DNA of 49,998 bases. Origin: an uncultured Bacillaceae bacterium (lineage in GTDB: Bacteria > Bacillota > Bacilli > Bacillales > Alkalibacillaceae). A program made the position numbers and the translations under genes. Positions 8,098 through 15,673 of the stretch are shown here, piece after piece. The notes under the pieces were generated by a model. It was not told where the DNA came from and did no database searches. It saw only the letters and a program-made list of their open reading frames with translations. The DNA lies in assembly GCA_937983065.1 (NCBI GenBank), contig CALKAL010000021.1:1-49998 (forward strand), in the 5' to 3' direction. Positions within the stretch are counted from its first letter, which is position 1. Every line of letters begins with the position of its first letter.

Positions 8098-8811
8098 TTA
8101 TACCATTTTATTAAATTCTCTCTTTAATCGTTTAATTATTTTTTTCTCTAATCGGGAAATATATGATTGAGATATACCGAGCTGCTCTGCAACATCTTTT
8201 TGCGTTTGTTCTTTATAGCCACTTAAGCCAAAACGCATTTCCATAATTTGTTTTTCGCGCCCGGTTAATTTAGATAAAGCTGATTTTAATAAATTTTTAT
8301 CAACATGTAAATCTAACTCTTTCGTTATTATATTTTCATCTGTCCCTAATACATCAGAAAGTAATAATTCATTTCCGTCCCAATCGACATTGAGAGGCTC
8401 ATCGAAGGATACTTCTGTCTTTCTCTTACTATTCCTTCTTAAGTACATTAATATTTCATTTTCAATACAACGGGAAGCATATGTTGCTAATTTAATATTT
8501 TTCTCAGGATTAAAAGTATTGACCGCTTTGATTAACCCGATTGATCCAATACTTATCAAATCTTCAATATTGATTCCAGTATTTTCGAACTTCTTGGCAA
8601 TGTAAACGACTAAACGTAAATTATGCTCGATTAACTTAGATTTTGCTTCTTCGTCTCCCTTTGTAACCCGATTAAGCATTTCTTTTTCTTCTTCTTTTGA
8701 AAGGGGCGGAGGTAAAGCTTCACTCCCACCAATATAATAAATTTCCTTAGCCTTTCGCTTTAATGCTAGCGAAAAGAAATATTGCTTAATCTTGGTCCAA
8801 ATACGTTTCAT
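8098..8811 (-). CDS. sigE: RNA polymerase sigma-E factor precursor (mother cell)
   Basis: 237-residue precursor of the early mother-cell sigma factor. The basic, hydrophobic N-terminus (about 1-26) is the pro-sequence removed by SpoIIGA, just before YYIGGSEALPPPLS. Region 2 holds NTGINIEDLISIGSIGLIKA and KLATYASRCIENEILMYLRR. Region 4 has KDVAEQLGISQSYISRLEK. The start overlaps the spoIIGA stop as TAATG, so the two are translationally coupled, as expected for a protease and its substrate. Confidence 0.98.
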   Translation of the reverse strand: MKRIWTKIKQYFFSLALKRKAKEIYYIGGSEALPPPLSKEEEKEMLNRVTKGDEEAKSKLIEHNLRLVVYIAKKFENTGINIEDLISIGSIGLIKAVNTFNPEKNIKLATYASRCIENEILMYLRRNSKRKTEVSFDEPLNVDWDGNELLLSDVLGTDENIITKELDLHVDKNLLKSALSKLTGREKQIMEMRFGLSGYKEQTQKDVAEQLGISQSYISRLEKKIIKRLKREFNKMV

Positions 8812-9725
8812 TAAGATACTCCTTTCCTGTGATGAATCTTTGTTTTTTTCGTTTGCAATAATTCAGGATGTAATAAGCATTGATAAGATAAGCTTTGTGA
8901 AAATTCACCAAAATGAATGCCGACGTATACATTTCTCGTTGAAAACAGTTTGTCATCAAGCTTTATATGCACTGAATCAACGGTAAATACAGGTAACAGC
9001 CCTTGCTCACCTCCAGCTTTTTTAAAAGGAATAAAATGAATTGGTACATCACTTGTTAAGCCCTCAAAATGGTTTAATTGTTTTAGTTTTTCAATAACAT
9101 CTTCATGAAACCATCGTTGGACAATCTTTTCTTCAATAAGCATAATTGGCTGATTTGTAATCGGATGCAGTAGTTGATTACCTGTATCGACAAATCCCTT
9201 TACTGTTTCAACATTGTTGTTAAAGTGAATGTCCACATTTACTACATTCGTATTGTGTAATTTAATAATGGCGATCTGATGCAATCTATTTTTTATAAAA
9301 AATAATACAATTGGAAAACTAATAACGATAAAAATCCAGCTCACACTATTGCCATAACCGATATCGAAAATAAAAGGAATGTTTATGCCATTTGATTGAA
9401 GTAAAAAATGAAGTGCAAATAAGCCACCTCCAATCGCAAAATTAATAAAGTAAAAGGCTAAAAAGTATAATAAATAAGTTTGAATAGACTCAAACTTAAA
9501 AGCGATTAATATAATGCCTATCGAATAGATAATTTTCACAATTGGATGTTCTAGCCAGTCCAAATTAAAAAGAAGGATAAGGGGAATAATCAATGATGCG
9601 TAAAAACTGGCTAAAATAATTCGATATTTGTTAAAAGGCCTTTTCATCAACCATGCCACTGTAAATAAGACAAAGGCATCAAATAATAGGTTGAGCAGCC
9701 AAATTAGATCAACGTATAATTCCAA
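8811..9725 (-). CDS. spoIIGA: Sporulation sigma-E factor-processing peptidase SpoIIGA
   Basis: Membrane aspartic protease (304 residues) that cleaves pro-sigma-E after a signal from the forespore. The N-terminal half has about five hydrophobic helices (to about residue 145). The cytosolic half carries the aspartyl motif VDTGNQL with Asp at about 180 (DSG in B. subtilis). The frame can start at a TTG at 9734, but that is 1 nt from the AAAGGA SD. The TTG at 9725 has about 10-nt spacing, and the protein then begins (M)ELYVDLIWLLN, aligning with B. subtilis MKIYLDVIWLLN. It is coupled to sigE. Confidence 0.95.
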   Translation of the reverse strand: MELYVDLIWLLNLLFDAFVLFTVAWLMKRPFNKYRIILASFYASLIIPLILLFNLDWLEHPIVKIIYSIGIILIAFKFESIQTYLLYFLAFYFINFAIGGGLFALHFLLQSNGINIPFIFDIGYGNSVSWIFIVISFPIVLFFIKNRLHQIAIIKLHNTNVVNVDIHFNNNVETVKGFVDTGNQLLHPITNQPIMLIEEKIVQRWFHEDVIEKLKQLNHFEGLTSDVPIHFIPFKKAGGEQGLLPVFTVDSVHIKLDDKLFSTRNVYVGIHFGEFSQSLSYQCLLHPELLQTKKTKIHHRKGVS

Positions 9726-9756
9726 ATGATTCAATCCTTTATATCAGTTAATCTAT

Positions 9757-9789
9757 ATTATAAAAAAAGAAGCTAAAAAATAATGTCAT
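9757..9789 (-). promoter_or_regulatory. Probable Spo0A-type promoter of spoIIGA-sigE
   Basis: On the minus strand, ATGACA (9784-9789) and TATAAT (9757-9762) are 21 bp apart. B. subtilis spoIIG is known for a sigma-A promoter with an over-long (22-bp) spacer that needs Spo0A. A TTTGTCATA sequence at 9825-9833 on the plus strand matches the 0A box at 8 of 9 positions, about 75-83 bp upstream of the expected start. The promoter call is inference from this architecture. Confidence 0.55.
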
Positions 9790-9800
9790 TTTTTCAGCCT
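9762..9800 (-). terminator. Terminator-like hairpin upstream of spoIIGA
   Basis: On the minus strand, AGGCTGAAAAAA pairs with TTTTTTAGCTT (11 bp, one bulged G), followed by a run of seven T. It lies between ftsZ and spoIIGA, downstream of another strong terminator. Its last T overlaps the proposed spoIIGA -10. The 200-bp stretch from 9801 to 10007 contains no convincing gene on either strand. Confidence 0.6.
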
Positions 9801-10007
9801 CTTTCACTTCTTATTTTGCAATGTTTTGTCATAGGGATAATTATGGCTTTGTTTCGTTAATGTTAGAAGAATAAATTGGGGATGAATGTAATAGAGAAAA
9901 CGAATGAATGTAGGAAATCGAGACAGTTATAAGTTGTCGTGATTTATAGTTGGGATGCATGTCTTGCAGTCCGACCGTCACGCCGCATTAATAGTTATCA
10001 ATAAACA

Positions 10008-10054
10008 AAAAATAGTTCTAGTTATTACAATCAATAATAACTAGAACTATTTTT
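10008..10054 (-). terminator. Terminator of the dcw cluster after ftsZ
   Basis: A 20-bp perfect inverted repeat (10008-10027 with 10035-10054) has a 7-nt loop. It is followed on the minus strand by a T run. It stands just beyond the ftsZ stop and is symmetrical enough to act in both directions. Confidence 0.9.
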
Positions 10055-10075
10055 ATAATTTTATTAAGAGATATA

Positions 10076-11173
10076 TTACTTATCACGATTTCTATTTCTT
10101 AAAAATGTCGGTATGTCTAACGTATCTTCTTCGTAAACTGGTTGACGTGATGGTGAATGGTCAACATTTGCTTGCTTTGCTGCTGAGCCTTGTTGTTGAA
10201 ACGGTGCTACACTTTGTCTATTTTCATCAAAGCCTGTAGCGATTACTGTGACGACAATTTCTTCCTTCAAGTTTTCATTAATGACAGACCCGAAGATAAC
10301 ATTAACATCTTGATCGGCTGCTGATGTAACGATTTCAGCTGCTTCTTGAACTTCATACAAGCTCAAGTTAGCCCCGCCTGAAATGTTCATTAAAACACCG
10401 TGAGCTCCGTCAATTGATGTTTCTAATAAAGGTGAAGAGATTGCTTTTTTCGCCGCTTCTGTCGCCCGGTTTTCCCCAGTTGCAACCCCGATTCCCATTA
10501 AGGCAGATCCTTTATCCGCCATGATTGTTTTCACGTCAGCAAAATCAACGTTAATGAGTCCTGGAACTGCGATTAAATCGGAAATCCCTTGTACACCTTG
10601 GCGAAGAACGTTATCCGCTTCACGAAACGCCTCTAACATCGGTGTGTTTTTATCAACAATTTCTAATAAACGGTCGTTTGGAATAACGATTAACGTATCG
10701 ACATTTGATTTTAATGCATCAACACCTGCTGTCGCTTGCGTTGATCGTCTTCTTCCTTCAAATAAAAAAGGTCGAGTAACAACGCCAACGGTTAATGCGC
10801 CAAGCTCTTTAGAAATTTGAGCAATAACTGGAGCGGCACCTGTACCTGTTCCACCGCCCATACCTGCTGTAACAAATACCATGTCGGCACCTTGTAGAGC
10901 TTCTTCAATAGCTTCCTTACTTTCTTCAGCGGCTTTTTTACCTACTTCAGGATTAGCACCTGCTCCTAATCCTCTCGTTAATTTATCACCAATTCTTAAT
11001 TTCGTTTCAGCTTTTGACAAATTTAAAGCTTGGGCATCCGTGTTAACGGCAATAAACTCGACTCCTTGAACACCATGTTCAATCATCCGATTGACTGCGT
11101 TACTTCCGCCACCACCGACACCGATTACTTTTATTTTTGCTAACTGATCAACATTTGACTCAAAATCTAACAT
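10076..11173 (-). CDS. ftsZ: Cell division GTPase FtsZ
   Basis: Tubulin homologue (365 residues) that forms the cytokinetic Z ring. The nucleotide-binding GGGGSNA is at about 20-26. The tubulin signature GGGTGTG is at 107-113. The catalytic T7-loop region is present (NVDFADVKTIM). A variable linker (about 318-350) leads to the conserved C-terminal peptide DIPTFLRNRNRDK, which binds FtsA and SepF. ATG at 11173, SD AGGAGG. It follows ftsA by 63 bp. Confidence 0.99.
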   Translation of the reverse strand: MLDFESNVDQLAKIKVIGVGGGGSNAVNRMIEHGVQGVEFIAVNTDAQALNLSKAETKLRIGDKLTRGLGAGANPEVGKKAAEESKEAIEEALQGADMVFVTAGMGGGTGTGAAPVIAQISKELGALTVGVVTRPFLFEGRRRSTQATAGVDALKSNVDTLIVIPNDRLLEIVDKNTPMLEAFREADNVLRQGVQGISDLIAVPGLINVDFADVKTIMADKGSALMGIGVATGENRATEAAKKAISSPLLETSIDGAHGVLMNISGGANLSLYEVQEAAEIVTSAADQDVNVIFGSVINENLKEEIVVTVIATGFDENRQSVAPFQQQGSAAKQANVDHSPSRQPVYEEDTLDIPTFLRNRNRDK

Positions 11174-11236
11174 GTCAGGTTCCTCCTATTAGTACAGAAT
11201 TCCTTTCTAACTTTAACAGAGTGAAGGAAACAATCA

Positions 11237-12529
11237 TTAATCGAAAAAGTAGTTTTGTAGTTTCTTGACAAAAGATTCTTTCTCCTTCGGTTTGTTTTTA
11301 ACAGTTTCTTTTCTAGGTTTTTGTTGTCTTACACGATTAGGTTTTGGGGTTTCCGTACCTTGACTCATTTCAATCCCCGTTATATACTCTTTACCTTGTA
11401 TTTTCGCATTACGAAAGGCAAATTGCAAGGTACCTAATCCAACTGTAAAATGCGCTTCCCTCACTCCAATGAGTGTCGGTATTGATAATCTGACATTTGA
11501 TTGAAATACTTCTCTTGCTAATTCAGTCACACCAGGTAAACTGATAACTCCTCCAGTTAACACGTAGCCCCCAGGTAAGTCTCGATAACCCATTCGTCTT
11601 ATTTCTTGAAGTGCGAAATAGAGAATTTCAGCTAATCTAGCTTCTATGATTTCGGCAATTTGCACTTGGTCAAATGTCTGCTTTTCGTTGCTACCTATCG
11701 TTGTCACTGTAAATGTGTTATCCTCAAGAGCATCTTTGCGATAAGCGTGACCATAATCGATTTTAATATTTTCTGCTTCTTCAGTCGTTGTTTTCATCCC
11801 GATTGATAAATCTTTCGTTATATGGTCTCCACCTAGAGGAATGACTGACGTATCAACTAAAAATCCTTCTTCAAAAATTGATATCGTCGTACTCCCAGCC
11901 CCGATATTAATTAGGCCTACACCAAGTACTCTTTCATCCTTTGATAGGGAGAATTCTCCAGCAGCTAAAGGTTGTAAAACGATATCTTGAATTTCTAGTC
12001 CTGCTCGTTCAACACATTTAATAATGTTATGTAAATTTGTTCGACCACACGTGATCAGCGTTCCTTCCATTTCGAGACGGACACCAATCATGCCACGAGG
12101 ATCTTTAATTTCATCTTGACCGTCGACGATAAATTGTTTTGGAATGACGTCGACCAATTCTCTTTCAGGAGGGATGGACATGACTTGGGAAGCTTCAATA
12201 ACTCGACGGACATCTTCATCACCAATTTCCCTCGTCTCACTCGATACTGCAACAACGCCGTGCGTATCTTGTAACTGTACATGACTTCCATTTATACTAA
12301 CAATAACTCTTTTAATTTCGGTATCAACCATTCGTTCAGCCTGATCAACGGCATTTTGAATAGAATGAACCGTTTGATCGATGTCTACAATCGCACCTTT
12401 TTTCATTCCATTCGATTGAGCCACTCCGACACCAATGACATTTAATGTTTCATTCGATACTTCTCCGATTATTACTTTAATTTTAGATGTTCCAATATCT
12501 AAGCTGACTAATGTTTCACTACGATTCAA
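11237..12529 (-). CDS. ftsA: Cell division protein FtsA
   Basis: Actin-fold ATPase (430 residues) that tethers FtsZ filaments to the membrane. It has the phosphate-1 motif VSLDIGTSKIKV at the N-terminus, the FtsA-specific 1C domain, and LPGGYVLTGGV near 320. The C-terminal amphipathic membrane helix is SFVKKLQNYFFD. The frame extends to a GTG at 12538, but that codon overlaps the GGAGG SD. The TTG at 12529 has 8-nt spacing, and its product starts MNRSETLVSLDIG, like B. subtilis MNNNELYVSLDIG. It probably has its own promoter in the 127-bp gap after divIB. Confidence 0.97.
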   Translation of the reverse strand: MNRSETLVSLDIGTSKIKVIIGEVSNETLNVIGVGVAQSNGMKKGAIVDIDQTVHSIQNAVDQAERMVDTEIKRVIVSINGSHVQLQDTHGVVAVSSETREIGDEDVRRVIEASQVMSIPPERELVDVIPKQFIVDGQDEIKDPRGMIGVRLEMEGTLITCGRTNLHNIIKCVERAGLEIQDIVLQPLAAGEFSLSKDERVLGVGLINIGAGSTTISIFEEGFLVDTSVIPLGGDHITKDLSIGMKTTTEEAENIKIDYGHAYRKDALEDNTFTVTTIGSNEKQTFDQVQIAEIIEARLAEILYFALQEIRRMGYRDLPGGYVLTGGVISLPGVTELAREVFQSNVRLSIPTLIGVREAHFTVGLGTLQFAFRNAKIQGKEYITGIEMSQGTETPKPNRVRQQKPRKETVKNKPKEKESFVKKLQNYFFD

Positions 12530-12596
12530 TTTCTGCACCTCCGATTAAGGCTTCCACTGCATATATTCTATTTTTCATTTCCTTTAATCTCTATTA

Positions 12597-12624
12597 ATTC
12601 TACATTTGTCTCTTATTTACCTTC
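12597..12624 (-). promoter_or_regulatory. Sigma-H-like promoter of ftsA-ftsZ
   Basis: On the minus strand, GAAGGTAAAT (12615-12624) and GTAGAAT (12597-12603) are separated by 11 bp. They resemble the sigma-H elements RnAGGAWWW and RnnGAAT, with one mismatch in the core of the first. B. subtilis ftsAZ is known to have a sigma-H promoter that supports the switch to polar division in sporulation. Confidence 0.5.
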
Positions 12625-12656
12625 AAGATTCAACAAAAAAGTACATTTTTCGTAAA

Positions 12657-13481
12657 TTAGTCCGAATCGTCTGTTTCATTTTCTAGATTGGGTTCTTCAT
12701 CTAGATCCAATTCAATGAGATCGTCCTCAATCTCTTGAGAAAACGGTTGGAAATAAGCACCGACGTCTATATACAAAATTCCTGCTGACATTGGGTCTAA
12801 TTGGGATGCGATGGAAGGATATATAGACATTTTATCCTTAAAATTTCTTATCGAGGCGATGACTTCTTGTCCATCTGTCATAAACAGTCTAATTCGATAT
12901 TGATTTAATTCAATTGGCTCCCAAAAAATTTCCGAAATTAATGAGACGATCGGATCTTCTAGCTGAGCTAATTGGGTCGTCAATTCAACTAAAATTGCTT
13001 CATCGATAAACTCATACAAAATCGGAGCATCACCTTTAGGAAATTCTAAAGGAAAGCTATCTAATATATTACCATTTTCTAATATAGGATAGTAGTTACT
13101 TCCATTATTTACATATCCAACACGACTTAATTCAGAAACTTCAACAATGAGACGGTTATACCACTTTCTTTGAATTTGAACATCATCAATTTCCGGATGC
13201 TGTTTTATATGATCAATCGTATCATTAATATTTATATTCCAATATGATTGATCGGTCGTTAACTGACTCAATTGTATAATTTCCGAATCATCAACGTTCA
13301 AATTGTTCATAACTTCAATCGATTTCAAATGACTCAAAGGCGACTGTAAATAAACGATAACGACAATTAAAAGTAGAATGATTGTTAAATACGTGAAAAA
13401 CCTTCTATTAGCTCTTCTTTTTCGCCTTTCTTTTAATTTAGGAATACGGTCTTCGATGGAGATTACTTTTTTATCTGTCAT
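12657..13481 (-). CDS. divIB: Cell division protein DivIB (FtsQ family)
   Basis: Bitopic divisome protein of 274 residues. A basic cytoplasmic tail (1-25) precedes one membrane helix (about 26-46). A POTRA domain starts at SHLKSIEVMNNLNVDD, followed by the FtsQ-type beta domain. A very acidic C-terminal tail ends in ENETDDSD. It forms a complex with FtsL and DivIC and regulates septal PBPs. It lies 97 bp after murB, with a likely internal promoter. The ylxW, ylxX and sbp genes that follow it in B. subtilis are not here. Confidence 0.95.
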   Translation of the reverse strand: MTDKKVISIEDRIPKLKERRKRRANRRFFTYLTIILLLIVVIVYLQSPLSHLKSIEVMNNLNVDDSEIIQLSQLTTDQSYWNININDTIDHIKQHPEIDDVQIQRKWYNRLIVEVSELSRVGYVNNGSNYYPILENGNILDSFPLEFPKGDAPILYEFIDEAILVELTTQLAQLEDPIVSLISEIFWEPIELNQYRIRLFMTDGQEVIASIRNFKDKMSIYPSIASQLDPMSAGILYIDVGAYFQPFSQEIEDDLIELDLDEEPNLENETDDSD

Positions 13482-13532
13482 CCATTAAGCTTCTCCTTAA
13501 ACATTAAACTATTAAAATTTCTCTATTTCTAT

Positions 13533-13541
13533 ATTATAGCA
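13533..13541 (-). promoter_or_regulatory. Extended -10 promoter before divIB
   Basis: The minus strand reads TGCTATAAT, a perfect extended -10 element. No good -35 is visible 16-18 bp upstream, which is usual for extended -10 promoters. It would let divIB be expressed independently of murB. Confidence 0.5.
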
Positions 13542-13578
13542 TAGATTAACGACGTAAAATAAAGGTATTTGAAATCTT

Positions 13579-14478
13579 TTAGACAATTTCAACTTCAGTA
13601 ACGAGGTCGATATTATAATTCTTTTTCACTTCTGTTTTTACTAAATTAATAAGTGCTATCACATCGTCGTAAGAAGCGTCATTTTCATTAACGATAAAAT
13701 TGCCGTGAAGCTCGGATATTTTCGCTCCACCGATTGCATGGCCCTTTAATCCGAGTTCTTCAACGAGCTGTCCAGAGTGCCTAGGAAGAGGGTTTTTAAA
13801 CACACTTCCGCAACAAGGGGCATCCCACGGTTGAGTGACCCGGCGATATTCCTTATGCTTCTTCATTTCAGCGAGAATTTCTTTTTTATCCTTTTTATCT
13901 AACTGTAAAATAGCTTCTAAAACATAGCCTTTCTTTTCTCCATGCAAAATTGAATGACGATATGAAAATTTCATCTCCTCATTTGTCAGCCAAGCTGTTG
14001 TACCATCTTCAAATAAAATATGCGCTTTTACTAATATTTTCGATGTATCTGATCCGTGAGCACCAGCATTCATATAAACGGCGCCACCGATACTTCCAGG
14101 GATCCCTCCATAAAATTCAAGTCCACTTAAACCTTCGCGCCCCATAATGGCAGCTAATCGGACGAGGGGATAGCCCGCTCCTACTTTTATTTGATCATTA
14201 TCAATTTCTATATGATCCATCCCTTTTCCTAATTGAATGACAGCCCCTCTTATCCCTTCATCGGGAATAAGTAAATTAGAGCCGCGACCGATAATACGTA
14301 TTGGCATTTGATGTTTTTTCAACAGTTTAATCGCTTCAATTAAACCATCAATCGAACTTGGCTTAATTAATAAATCTGCAGGTCCACCAATCTTTATCGT
14401 CGTATATTTTTTTAACGGTTCATCGACTAACACTTTACCAACTTTTTTATCGTTAAGTTCATTAATTAATGTTTCCAT
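13579..14478 (-). CDS. murB: UDP-N-acetylenolpyruvoylglucosamine reductase MurB
   Basis: FAD enzyme (299 residues) that reduces enolpyruvyl-UDP-GlcNAc to UDP-MurNAc in the cytoplasm. It has FAD-binding motifs IIGRGSNLLIPDEGI and GLEFYGGIPGSIGGAVYMNAG. The catalytic region is APCCGSVFKNP with the serine proton donor, and a glutamate lies in LVTEVEIV at the C-terminus. The short form without the type I insertion is typical of Firmicutes. ATG at 14478, SD AGGATGG. It directly follows spoVE (34 bp), a place normally separated by murG. Confidence 0.97.
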   Translation of the reverse strand: METLINELNDKKVGKVLVDEPLKKYTTIKIGGPADLLIKPSSIDGLIEAIKLLKKHQMPIRIIGRGSNLLIPDEGIRGAVIQLGKGMDHIEIDNDQIKVGAGYPLVRLAAIMGREGLSGLEFYGGIPGSIGGAVYMNAGAHGSDTSKILVKAHILFEDGTTAWLTNEEMKFSYRHSILHGEKKGYVLEAILQLDKKDKKEILAEMKKHKEYRRVTQPWDAPCCGSVFKNPLPRHSGQLVEELGLKGHAIGGAKISELHGNFIVNENDASYDDVIALINLVKTEVKKNYNIDLVTEVEIV

Positions 14479-14512
14479 TCAAACCATCCTTTTTCGATTA
14501 AGAATGTATTAA

Positions 14513-15616
14513 TTACATTTTCGCATACCGGCTCAAATTTAACAATAATCCTAATGATATTAATGTTAATGTTAATGAAGATCCACCGTAGCTTAATAAC
14601 GGTAATGTAATACCCGTTACAGGAATGAGGCCGATGACGACACTAATATTGATCATCACTTGGATTAATATCATTGCCGTTATCCCAAAAGCAAGCAGTG
14701 TCGCAGTTAAGTCTTGGGAATGAATCGAAATTAATATACCACGCCACACGATGACGAAAAATAAAAATAAAATAAACGTACCACCGATCAAACCGAGCTC
14801 CTCAGCCATGACGGAAAAAATAAAATCTGTCTGAGGCTCAGGTAAATAAAAATATTTTTGCATACTATTACCATAACCTAACCCCATCAATCCGCCTGGT
14901 CCGATTGCATATAACGATTGAATAATTTGAAAGCCATCACCGAGGGGATCTTCCCAAGGATTTAAAAACGCTTTAATCCGGTTAATTCGATATGGCGCCG
15001 ATATAATGAGTCCAGCTAAGCCAACAACACCTAATAAGCCTAATGATACAAAATGACTTATTTTAGAACCCGCTATAAACAGCATTAACATCCCAGTTAG
15101 CACGAATACTAAACCCGTTCCTAAATCGGGCTGCAGCATCATTAATGCAAATGGGATAAAAATAAGCGCAAGCATCGGAAGAAACCCTTTATGAATCGAT
15201 GATAATTCATGTTGTTTTTTCGGTAAAATCGATGCGAATAATAATATTAATCCGAGCTTCATAAATTCACTTGGCTGGATACTAAAGGCTCCGATTCCAA
15301 TCCAGCTTTTAGCGCCCCCTCTTACCATCCCTATACCAGGAATAAAAAGGGCAATTAATAATATGACACAAGCAATATAAATGAGTATAGACATGTTCGT
15401 CCATCTGTAATAAGGAATTTTCATCATAAACCATATCCCGATTAAACCGATAACAGCAAATAATATTTGTCTTTTAACATAAAAAAAAGAATCTCCAAGC
15501 TTATAGTCAGCCCAAATAGCCGATGCACTATAAACCATGGCAATTCCGATGGCTAATAAAATTAAAATAGCCGTTAATAAGACGATATCAAATGAATTTT
15601 CTCGTTGTTTTTCCAA
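14513..15616 (-). CDS. spoVE: SEDS peptidoglycan glycosyltransferase SpoVE (FtsW/RodA family)
   Basis: Polytopic membrane protein (367 residues, about 10 helices) that polymerises lipid II. Family motifs visible are VYSASAIWADYKLGDSFFY, WIGIGAFSIQPSEFMKLG and the C-terminal GITLPLLSYGGSSLT. It is closest to SpoVE, the sporulation SEDS protein that works with SpoVD, rather than housekeeping FtsW; the two are hard to separate by sequence alone. The start is TTG at 15616. Its SD AGGGGTG is part of a stem-loop. It follows murD by 57 bp. Confidence 0.93.
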   Translation of the reverse strand: MEKQRENSFDIVLLTAILILLAIGIAMVYSASAIWADYKLGDSFFYVKRQILFAVIGLIGIWFMMKIPYYRWTNMSILIYIACVILLIALFIPGIGMVRGGAKSWIGIGAFSIQPSEFMKLGLILLFASILPKKQHELSSIHKGFLPMLALIFIPFALMMLQPDLGTGLVFVLTGMLMLFIAGSKISHFVSLGLLGVVGLAGLIISAPYRINRIKAFLNPWEDPLGDGFQIIQSLYAIGPGGLMGLGYGNSMQKYFYLPEPQTDFIFSVMAEELGLIGGTFILFLFFVIVWRGILISIHSQDLTATLLAFGITAMILIQVMINISVVIGLIPVTGITLPLLSYGGSSLTLTLISLGLLLNLSRYAKM

Positions 15617-15625
15617 TTAAAAACA

Positions 15626-15650
15626 CCCCTGACTTTAGTTAAAGTCGGGG
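15626..15650 (-). promoter_or_regulatory. Stem-loop holding the spoVE ribosome binding site
   Basis: On the minus strand, CCC-C-GACTTT pairs with AAAGTC-A-GGG (one mismatch) around a 4-nt loop. It is followed by GTTTTTAA and then the spoVE TTG. The 3' arm contains AGGGG, the only plausible SD for spoVE. It could act as an SD-sequestering hairpin or as a leaky terminator between murD and spoVE. Confidence 0.65.
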
Positions 15651-15673
15651 CAAGTGTTGTGTACAAGCCCCTA

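Noticed and set aside
9835..9960. 39-residue minus-strand frame starting MHPNYKSRQ between ftsZ and spoIIGA
   Set aside because: There is no SD, no resemblance to any protein, and a low-complexity Ser/Ile composition.
10521..11069. Open frames on the plus strand inside ftsZ (99 and 62 codons)
   Set aside because: They are shadows of the strongly conserved ftsZ frame. They have no SD or family resemblance.
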